Assembly: GCA_934871445.1 (NCBI GenBank)
Contig: CAKXBD010000061.1
Span: 1 to 11,592 of the forward strand
Direction: 5' to 3'
Source: an uncultured bacterium
Lineage (GTDB): Bacteria > Bacillota > Clostridia > Christensenellales > Borkfalkiaceae
DNA length: 11,592 nt
Shown here: piece by piece, positions 7,164 to 11,592 of the stretch
Layout: each line of letters opens with the position of its first letter
Numbering within the stretch: the first letter of the stretch is position 1
Made by a program: the position numbers and the translations under genes
Notes under the pieces: generated by a model
The model's input: only the letters and a program-made list of their open reading frames with translations
What the model was told of the DNA's origin: nothing
The model's database searches: none

Positions 7164-7200
7164 AAAGTGCGATTGAAAAATTTTTCGATCGCACTTTTTT
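7164..7200 (+). terminator. Strong terminator closing the redox operon
   Basis: A long hairpin begins three bases after the DUF1893 stop. AAAGTGCGAT (7164-7173) pairs with ATCGCACTTT (7188-7197), then a T-G wobble and a G-C pair continue it, and the A5/T5 core can close most of the rest. T residues fill 7195-7200. The stem could also work in reverse, but no minus-strand gene faces it. Confidence 0.88.
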
Positions 7201-7293
7201 AGTTTCGCTAACAATATCTGCTTTCGAAATTGCCAAATCGCCAGCATTTCACTAAAAAGCCAAAAAGTGAATATATAATAGCAAAAAATTTTA

Positions 7294-7322
7294 TTGCAAT
7301 TTTCAAAGAAAACCGTTATAAT
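7294..7322 (+). promoter_or_regulatory. Promoter of the KDPG aldolase/KDG kinase operon
   Basis: The -35 box TTGCAA (7294-7299) and a perfect -10 box TATAAT (7317-7322) are 17 bases apart, predicting a start near 7329 and a leader of about 117 bases. The rest of the 7201-7445 gap is A/T-rich. It holds a weaker inverted repeat (TTCACT 7248-7253 with AGTGAA 7266-7271), a second TATAAT at 7274-7279 without a matching -35 box, and no convincing gene. Confidence 0.75.
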
Positions 7323-7334
7323 AGAAATAACGGT
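7312..7334. promoter_or_regulatory. Candidate operator: inverted repeat over the -10 box
   Basis: ACCGTTAT (7312-7319) and ATAACGGT (7327-7334) are perfect 8-bp inverted arms around a 7-base spacer. The repeat covers the -10 box and the predicted start, the classic position of a repressor site. The binding protein is not encoded next to it and is unknown. A LacI-, GntR- or IclR-type regulator of hexuronate genes would be the usual candidate. Confidence 0.6.
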
Positions 7335-7445
7335 AATGGGTGCTGAATTTTGTAATAAGTAATTATATTTTCGCTCCCCGTTTTTAGAAGATTACAGAAA
7401 TATTTTTGAACTCCCGAATTTTTAAGGGGGAAAAGGAGCAGACCA

Positions 7446-7988
7446 ATGGAAAAAAGAATCCCCGTCGTAGTTGTCAAACAACTGACGGATACGCGAAAAA
7501 TTCTTTCCGCTTTGCGGAAATACGGTATCCGCTGTGCGGAAATCACTTTCCGAACGGATTGTGCGGCGGAAGCCATTAGCTTGGCGGTAAAAGAATTTCC
7601 CGATATGGAGATAGGCGCGGGCACGGTCATCGACGGAAAGCAGTGCGAAAAAGCGCTCGCCGCAGGCGCGAAATTTATCGTTTCCCCGGGCCTTTCCGCA
7701 GAGGTGGCGGAAATGTGTAAAGAGAAGGGGGTTCCGTATTATCCCGGCTGCGTCACGCCTACGGAAATCATGCAGGCTTTATCTTTAGGAATTACTACGG
7801 TAAAATTCTTTCCCGCGAATATTTACGGCGGCTTAAAAGCGTTAAAGGCGCTTTCCGCGCCGTTTCCGCAGGTCAGATTTATTCCCACGGGCGGCGTAAA
7901 TAAAGAAAATATGGACGAATACCTGTCGTTTGAAAAAGTAGCGGCGGTAGGCGGCAGCTTTTTTGTGGAGGAGGCATTGTCGGAATGA
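7446..7988 (+). CDS. eda: 2-keto-3-deoxy-6-phosphogluconate (KDPG) aldolase, short form
   Basis: This cytoplasmic class I aldolase would cleave KDPG to pyruvate and glyceraldehyde 3-phosphate. Conserved parts are AEITFRT (E32, R36), GAGTV (57-61), VSPGL, the Schiff-base lysine K120 in TVKFFPA, and PTGG (147-150) for phosphate binding. At 180 residues it is shorter than the roughly 205-215 of typical Eda: it starts near the first beta strand and stops right after VGGSFFVEEALSE, lacking the usual C-terminal helix. The catalytic core appears complete. The ATG at 7446 follows AAAGGAG (7432-7438). The stop codon overlaps the ATG of the kinase gene (ATGA), so the two are translationally coupled. 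The pairing with a KDG kinase supports KDPG rather than another keto acid; a 6-phospho-2-keto-3-deoxygalactonate aldolase of the same family remains possible. Confidence 0.88.
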   Translation: MEKRIPVVVVKQLTDTRKILSALRKYGIRCAEITFRTDCAAEAISLAVKEFPDMEIGAGTVIDGKQCEKALAAGAKFIVSPGLSAEVAEMCKEKGVPYYPGCVTPTEIMQALSLGITTVKFFPANIYGGLKALKALSAPFPQVRFIPTGGVNKENMDEYLSFEKVAAVGGSFFVEEALSE

Positions 7989-9007
7989 AAAAAGCAATTA
8001 CCTTTGGAGAACTCATGCTGCGTTTAGCGCCCGAGAATTATCTTCGTTTCGTGCAGAGTGAAAAATACGAAGCCACCTTCGGCGGTGCGGAAGCCAATGT
8101 CGCGGTGAGCCTTGCCAATTACGGAATAGACGCGGCGTTCGTCAGTAAACTCCCGTCGCACGAAATCGGTCAAGCCGCGGTAAACAGTCTGAGAAAATTC
8201 GGCGTAGATACTTCTCTCGTCGTTCGCGGCGGAGAGCGCGTGGGGATTTATTTTTGCGAAAAAGGCGCCAGCCAACGCCCTTCCAAGGTCATTTACGACC
8301 GCGCCCATAGCAGTATCGCAGCGGCGGAACGGGGCGACTTCGATTGGCGGAAAATTTTTGACGGAGCCGATTGGTTTCATTTTACGGGGATAACGCCCGC
8401 CCTTTCGGAAAATACGGCGGAAATCTGTCTCGACGCGGCAAAGACGGCGAAAAAGCTCGGTGTTATGGTTTCTTGTGACCTCAATTTCCGCAAGAAACTT
8501 TGGAGTAAAGAGAGGGCGGGAAAAGTCATGGGCGAGCTTTGTCGTTTCGTGGATTACTGTATCGCCAACGAAGAGGACGCAAAGGACGTTTTCGGAATAG
8601 AGGCGGAAAATACGAACATTTACGGCGGAAAATTGAACGAAGCCGGATATATCTCCGTCGCGGAAAAGCTATCGGAAAAATTCGGCTTCAAAGGGGTGGC
8701 AATCACGCTGAGAGAAAGCCTCTCCGCCAGTGACAATAATTGGAGCGGCATGCTCTATACGGGCGGACAGGCGTATTTTTCAAAGAAGTATGCCGTGCAT
8801 ATCGTGGATAGGGTCGGCGGCGGCGACAGTTTTGGCGGCGGGCTCATCTATTCCCTGTTAAACGATTACGAGCCTCAAAGAGCCATTGAATTTGCCGTCG
8901 CGGCAAGCTGTCTCAAACACAGCATCGAAGGGGATTATAATCTCGTTTCGGCGAATGAAGTGGAGAGTCTTGCAAACGGAAATGCCAGCGGCAGAGTACA
9001 GCGATAA
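7985..9007 (+). CDS. kdgK: PfkB-family sugar kinase, probable 2-keto-3-deoxygluconate kinase
   Basis: The 340-residue protein is a ribokinase/PfkB-fold kinase. The N-terminal ITFGELMLRL and the substrate-site TFGGAEANVAVSLANYG (31-47) are characteristic. DLNFRKKLW (165-173) follows in the middle. The C-terminal PfkB signature is DRVGGGDSFGGGL (275-287), where D281 is the catalytic base and GGGD replaces the common GAGD. Phosphorylating 2-keto-3-deoxygluconate to KDPG would feed the aldolase encoded just upstream, whose stop overlaps this start. The AEANVA and GASQRPSKVIYDRAHSS segments are of the kind I associate with KDG kinases from Firmicutes and Thermotoga. A 2-keto-3-deoxygalactonate kinase or another keto-sugar kinase cannot be ruled out. 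A terminator-like hairpin follows 17 bases after the stop. Confidence 0.87.
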   Translation: MKKAITFGELMLRLAPENYLRFVQSEKYEATFGGAEANVAVSLANYGIDAAFVSKLPSHEIGQAAVNSLRKFGVDTSLVVRGGERVGIYFCEKGASQRPSKVIYDRAHSSIAAAERGDFDWRKIFDGADWFHFTGITPALSENTAEICLDAAKTAKKLGVMVSCDLNFRKKLWSKERAGKVMGELCRFVDYCIANEEDAKDVFGIEAENTNIYGGKLNEAGYISVAEKLSEKFGFKGVAITLRESLSASDNNWSGMLYTGGQAYFSKKYAVHIVDRVGGGDSFGGGLIYSLLNDYEPQRAIEFAVAASCLKHSIEGDYNLVSANEVESLANGNASGRVQR

Positions 9008-9024
9008 ATTTCAACAGATCAATA

Positions 9025-9058
9025 AATCCCCACCCTGCCGAAAGGCAGGGCGGGGATT
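9025..9058. terminator. GC-rich hairpin between converging genes, probable bidirectional terminator
   Basis: CCCC-A-CCCTGCC and GGCAGGG-C-GGGG form a stem closed by a GAAA loop and extended by outer A-T pairs. On the plus strand there is one A-C mismatch. On the minus strand the same position becomes a G-U pair, so the hairpin is slightly better for the AraC transcript. T-rich tails are short on both sides, so termination strength is uncertain. Confidence 0.65.
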
Positions 9059-9157
9059 GTCTTATTTCATAATTACGGGAAAAACGAACAATTATCGCAT
9101 CCATGGTTACAGACAAAACGAATAATTGTCGTATTTCATGGCTATAAGCAAAGCTCG
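9056..9157. repeat. Imperfect tandem repeat, 34-35 bp unit, about 2.7 copies
   Basis: Units begin at 9056, 9091 and 9125 with the pattern ATTrTCkyAT..CATrrytA followed by AAAACGAAyA. Copy 1 and copy 2 agree at most positions, and the third copy decays after about 25 bases. The repeat fills the gap between the hairpin and the AraC stop codon. No gene, promoter or clear secondary structure is apparent in it. Its function is unknown. Confidence 0.55.
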
Positions 9158-9161
9158 CCGG

Positions 9162-9896
9162 TCACGATTGACTGAATTTTTTATATTGTAGAGGGGTGAG
9201 AGAAACTCTTTTCTTAAACAGGCGCGAAAAGTAGCTGTAATCGTCGAAACCCACGGTTTCGGCTACCCGCTTTAACGGCAGACCTTCGATAATCAGCTTT
9301 TTTGCCTCTTTCAGTTTTTCGTCGATAGCGTAATCGATGATAGACTTTCCCGTTTCCCTGCGAAATACGGCGGCGCAGTGTGCGGGGGAAAAGAAAGTTT
9401 CGTTTCCGATATTCTCCAAAGTAATTTCCTTTCCGAGATTATCGGAGATAAATTTTTTGATTTTCAACGTCAAAGGACTGAAATTTTTGGTGTTCAGATT
9501 GACGGCGAGTTGTTTGAGTATACATCGGAGAATGAGCGTCAGGCGCTCGGAATCGTCCGTCATTTGGGCATGAATCTCATCGCAGGCGGAAAGGAGCAGC
9601 CTTATTTCATTAGTCACGCCGCCGATAATATGTAGCGGCAGGGAGAGGGGCTCGTCGTCGAGGGCGGGATAGAAATTGAAACTAACATAGTTTGAATTTT
9701 CAAAGGCTTTTCTGACGCGCGTAGCGTTTTTGGGCGCATAGAGCACGTCCCCGCTTTTTAAGGCGACGGTCTTTTTATTGATGACGTACTCCAAAGAGCC
9801 GTTCAATAACAGAGTGAGCTCGCAGAAATTGATAGTGGATTTCGGTACCATACCCAAACTTACGAATTTATTATGCTTGAAATAGCAAAGTTGCAT
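9162..9896 (-). CDS. AraC-family transcriptional regulator
   Basis: The minus-strand ATG at 9896 is chosen because AAGAAGGA lies just upstream (plus-strand 9904-9911); a TTG at 9968 would add 24 residues that do not look like a domain. The 244-residue protein has an N-terminal cupin-like ligand domain (about 15-80, with LTLLLNGSLEYVINKKTVALKSGDVLYAP) and a C-terminal AraC/XylS DNA-binding domain (about 145-241). The domain has two helix-turn-helix units: EITLENIGNETFFSPAHCAAVFRRETG and the conserved LKRVAETVGFDDYSYFSRLFKKR, then the usual P-x-x-Y end (TPLQYKK). It is transcribed divergently from the isomerase-like gene through interlocked promoters, so it probably controls that operon. A sugar or sugar-derived ligand fits the cupin domain but is inference. 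Confidence 0.92.
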   Translation of the reverse strand: MQLCYFKHNKFVSLGMVPKSTINFCELTLLLNGSLEYVINKKTVALKSGDVLYAPKNATRVRKAFENSNYVSFNFYPALDDEPLSLPLHIIGGVTNEIRLLLSACDEIHAQMTDDSERLTLILRCILKQLAVNLNTKNFSPLTLKIKKFISDNLGKEITLENIGNETFFSPAHCAAVFRRETGKSIIDYAIDEKLKEAKKLIIEGLPLKRVAETVGFDDYSYFSRLFKKRVSLTPLQYKKFSQS

Positions 9897-9909
9897 AGCA
9901 ATCCTTCTT

Positions 9910-9928
9910 TGTTGTACTTGAAACAACA
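9910..9928. promoter_or_regulatory. Inverted repeat in the araC-type gene leader
   Basis: TGTTGT (9910-9915) and ACAACA (9923-9928) are perfect 6-bp inverted arms around a 7-base spacer. They lie directly upstream of the ribosome binding site of the AraC gene. This could be a small hairpin in the mRNA affecting translation or a DNA-binding site. It is short, so chance is possible. Confidence 0.35.
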
Positions 9929-9987
9929 CAGCTCCATGAAAATCCTCGGATAGTGCTAAAAATTGCAAATACGGCGCAGATTATTTA

Positions 9988-10015
9988 TTGATTTTGTGCA
10001 AAAAAGTGATATAAT
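9988..10015 (+). promoter_or_regulatory. Promoter of the isomerase/Gfo-Idh operon
   Basis: The -35 box TTGATT (9988-9993) and a perfect -10 box TATAAT (10010-10015) are separated by 16 bases, predicting a start near 10022 and a leader of about 49 bases. The -10 box is shared, as half of a palindrome, with the opposing promoter of the AraC gene. Confidence 0.75.
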
Positions 10016-10023
10016 TATACCAC
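10006..10023. promoter_or_regulatory. Palindrome covering both divergent -10 boxes, candidate operator
   Basis: GTGATATAATTATACCAC is symmetric at eight of nine base pairs; only the A10009/C10020 pair breaks it. Its core TATAATTATA is the overlap of the two -10 boxes. It may be a dimeric regulator site or simply the product of two opposed -10 boxes, but the matching GTG/CAC ends go beyond what the boxes require. Confidence 0.5.
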
Positions 10024-10042
10024 GGAGACAAAGGAATGTCAA
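10014..10042 (-). promoter_or_regulatory. Promoter of the AraC-family gene (perfect consensus)
   Basis: Read on the minus strand, TTGACA (10042-10037) and TATAAT (10019-10014) are both perfect consensus boxes with a 17-base spacer. The predicted start is near 10007, giving a leader of about 110 bases before the ATG at 9896. The whole promoter lies inside and downstream of the plus-strand promoter. Confidence 0.75.
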
Positions 10043-10070
10043 GATTTATCTTTGCGAGGAGAGCAGAAGA

Positions 10071-10922
10071 ATGATAAAATTGTGCGCATTTGCCGATGAA
10101 GCGGCGGAAAATCTGGAAGGCCAGATTTCTGCGCTGAATAAAAACCGTATCGGATATATTGAAATCCGCAGTATTTCAGGAAAAAACGTAGTCGATTTTA
10201 CGCCATTTGAAGCGGCGGAATACGAAAAGAGGCTGACGGACGGAGGAATTGCCGTATGGTCGATAGGTTCGCCCTTAGGAAAGGCGGATATAGATGTGCG
10301 TTTTTCCGAGTATTTGGAAAAGGTAAAGAGAGTATGCGAGACGGCGAATATCTTTCATACGGATAAAATCCGCGTATTCAGTTTTTTCCATGCCTATAAA
10401 GAGAGGAATAAAGTTCTCGATTACCTCGGCGGCATGGTGGAAACGGCGGCTTCCTTCGGGGTGAAGCTGTACCACGAAAACGAGAAAGAAATTTACGGGG
10501 ATACGGCGGAACGGGTTTCGGATCTCCTGAAAACCGTAAAGGGATTGGGCGGAGTATATGACCCCGCGAATTACGTTCAGGTCGGACAGGATATGGAGCG
10601 GGCGTTAGAATTGGTATTCGATAAAAGCGATTATTTTCATATCAAAGACGCGATATTTTCTACGGGCGAAATCGTTCCCGCGGGGCTGGGCGACGGCTGT
10701 ATTTTGCGATTGCTCGACAAAATCGATACGGATACGGTGCTCACGCTCGAACCGCATCTGGCGCTCTTTTCCGCTTATCGGAATATCGACGCAAGCGAAC
10801 TTAGACATAAATTCCTGTACGCCGATAATGCTTCCGCGTTCGACGCGGCGGCGGACGCGCTGAAAGGCCTGCTGGAAAAATCGGGTTATCGGGAAAAAGA
10901 CGAGGGCTATGAACGCGAATGA
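10071..10922 (+). CDS. Xylose-isomerase-like TIM-barrel protein (sugar-phosphate isomerase/epimerase family)
   Basis: The ATG at 10071 follows GAGGAGA (10056-10062) and begins the first beta strand (IKLCAFADEA); an upstream in-frame alternative start near 9963 would lie before the promoter and is rejected. The 283-residue protein has the size of the AP-endonuclease-2/xylose-isomerase-like family. Four metal-ligand candidates are in the expected order: E136 in YHENEKEIYG, D164 in GVYDPANYV, H190 in YFHIKDA and E227 in LTLEPHL. Such enzymes isomerise or epimerise sugars, inosose or hydroxypyruvate, or act as lyases/dehydratases. It is the first gene after the divergent promoter and precedes a Gfo/Idh/MocA oxidoreductase by 81 bases, a pairing common in sugar and inositol catabolism. 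The particular substrate cannot be told. Confidence 0.85.
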   Translation: MIKLCAFADEAAENLEGQISALNKNRIGYIEIRSISGKNVVDFTPFEAAEYEKRLTDGGIAVWSIGSPLGKADIDVRFSEYLEKVKRVCETANIFHTDKIRVFSFFHAYKERNKVLDYLGGMVETAASFGVKLYHENEKEIYGDTAERVSDLLKTVKGLGGVYDPANYVQVGQDMERALELVFDKSDYFHIKDAIFSTGEIVPAGLGDGCILRLLDKIDTDTVLTLEPHLALFSAYRNIDASELRHKFLYADNASAFDAAADALKGLLEKSGYREKDEGYERE

Positions 10923-11003
10923 AAGGGACGATGTGGAAAGCTGTCCCCGCCCCTTGGCGGAGGTAGAAAAAAGTATGCGCTATATAGCAAAGGAGCTGTA
11001 AGG

Positions 11004-11592
11004 ATGGAAAAAATCAGATTCGGAATTATTGGATTGGGAAATCAAGGTTCGACTTATGCGTTGCAGATTTTTGAAAAGGGAGAAATCGAGAATGGAATGC
11101 TTTCGGCAATGTGCGATATCAACCCCGCAAAAATCGAATATGTAAAAGGAAAGACGAAAAACAAGGAGGCAAAATATTTTACCGATTATCAAGAAATGCT
11201 GGACAGCGGACTCTGCGACGCGGTGCTGATAGAAACGCCGCACTACCTTCATCCCGAAATGGCGAAGGAATGTTTTGCACGGAATATTCATGTCCTTTGC
11301 GAGAAGCCCGCGGGGGTATACGCCAAACAGGTTCGGGAAATGAACGAGGCGGCGGAAAGGAGTCGGGCAAAATTTTCGGTAATGTTCAATCAGCGCACGA
11401 ATTGCGTTTACCGTAAAATGCGCGAAATCGTACGTTCGGGCGGGATTGGCGAATTACAGCGCGTGACTTGGATTATCACCGATTGGTACCGACCTCGGTT
11501 CTATTATCAAACGGGCGGCTGGCGCGCGACGTGGTCGGGGGAAGGGGGCGGAGTGCTCATCAATCAATGCCCGCATCAGCTCGACCTCGTTT
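11004..11592 (+). CDS. Gfo/Idh/MocA-family NAD(P)-dependent oxidoreductase (3' end outside the window)
   Basis: The frame is open from ATG 11004 to the window end, giving 196 residues of a family that usually has about 330-400. The ATG follows AAAGGAG (10989-10995). The N-terminal Rossmann fold shows IRFGIIGLGNQG (4-15, GxGxxG), and ETPHYLHPEMAKECF and HVLCEKPAG (96-104, with the EKP motif) follow. The substrate domain begins with FNQRTNCVYRKMREIVRSG. Near the edge, GGGVLINQCPHQLDL carries H191 at the usual catalytic position. Such enzymes oxidise or reduce sugars, inositols or glycosides with a tightly bound NAD(P). The 81-base gap after the isomerase-like gene holds a small GC hairpin (CCGCC/GGCGG, around 10945-10960) without a T-run and a GCTATATAGC palindrome (10979-10988), so co-transcription is likely. 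The specific substrate is unknown. Confidence 0.9.
   Translation, partial: MEKIRFGIIGLGNQGSTYALQIFEKGEIENGMLSAMCDINPAKIEYVKGKTKNKEAKYFTDYQEMLDSGLCDAVLIETPHYLHPEMAKECFARNIHVLCEKPAGVYAKQVREMNEAAERSRAKFSVMFNQRTNCVYRKMREIVRSGGIGELQRVTWIITDWYRPRFYYQTGGWRATWSGEGGGVLINQCPHQLDLV

Noticed and set aside
7336..7362. Eight-codon mini-ORF (ATG to TAA) in the KDG operon leader as a leader peptide
   Set aside because: There is no ribosome binding site, no run of a particular amino acid codon and no terminator/antiterminator pair. A short ORF of this size is expected by chance.
9897..9968. TTG start at 9968 adding 24 residues to the AraC-family protein
   Set aside because: The extra residues do not resemble part of the ligand domain, and the ATG at 9896 has a good AAGAAGGA site.
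9963..10070. Upstream non-ATG start for the isomerase-like gene
   Set aside because: It would place the start before the predicted transcript start near 10022. The ATG at 10071 has a strong binding site and starts the first beta strand.
1..11592. CRISPR arrays, tRNA or rRNA genes, insertion sequences, defence systems
   Set aside because: No regularly spaced identical repeats, no tRNA-like cloverleaf, no transposase or integrase motifs and no nuclease or defence domains were seen on either strand.

Overview
The window looks like a chromosomal segment of an anaerobic, Gram-positive-type bacterium, most likely a gut member of the Clostridia. The basis is strong AGGAGG-type ribosome binding sites, sigma-A-like promoters (TTGACA/TATAAT), oxygen-sensitive-looking 4Fe-4S aldo/keto reductases, a flavodoxin and an orphan ECF S-component. 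The lineage is inferred; nothing here names a species.

Layout. (1) 2-541: the 3' end of an unrecognised, probably beta-rich protein, followed by a good rho-independent terminator. (2) 657-7197: an apparent eight-gene redox operon. A consensus promoter carrying two matching palindromes drives a TetR regulator, then a YqhD/BDH-type iron alcohol dehydrogenase, a small flavodoxin, a carboxymuconolactone decarboxylase-like/cupin fusion, two different aldo/keto reductases each with a C-terminal double 4Fe-4S domain, an ECF-type S-component and a DUF1893 protein. A strong terminator closes it. Gaps are short or overlapping, and no other clear promoter or terminator was seen inside. (3) 7294-9058: a promoter with a 23-bp inverted repeat over its -10 box, followed by a translationally coupled KDPG aldolase/KDG kinase pair and a terminator-like hairpin. 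(4) 9056-9161: about 2.7 imperfect copies of a 34-35 bp tandem repeat. (5) 9162 to the window end: an AraC regulator on the minus strand, diverging from a xylose-isomerase-like TIM-barrel gene and a Gfo/Idh/MocA oxidoreductase that is cut by the window edge. The two divergent promoters interlock and share a palindromic -10 region.

How the genes may work together. The kinase and aldolase form the last two steps of hexuronate/KDG catabolism (KDG to KDPG to pyruvate plus glyceraldehyde 3-phosphate). The isomerase-like and Gfo/Idh genes probably handle a sugar or cyclitol under AraC control. The TetR operon joins NAD(P)H-, flavin- and Fe-S-dependent oxidoreductases with a candidate uptake component. 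Its substrate cannot be read from the sequence. Reduction of reactive carbonyls or of an imported small molecule is a reasonable working idea.

The most notable observations are the interlocked divergent promoters at 9988-10042, the Fe-S aldo/keto reductase that has lost the usual Tyr and Lys of its catalytic tetrad, and the S-component/DUF1893 pair at the end of the redox operon.
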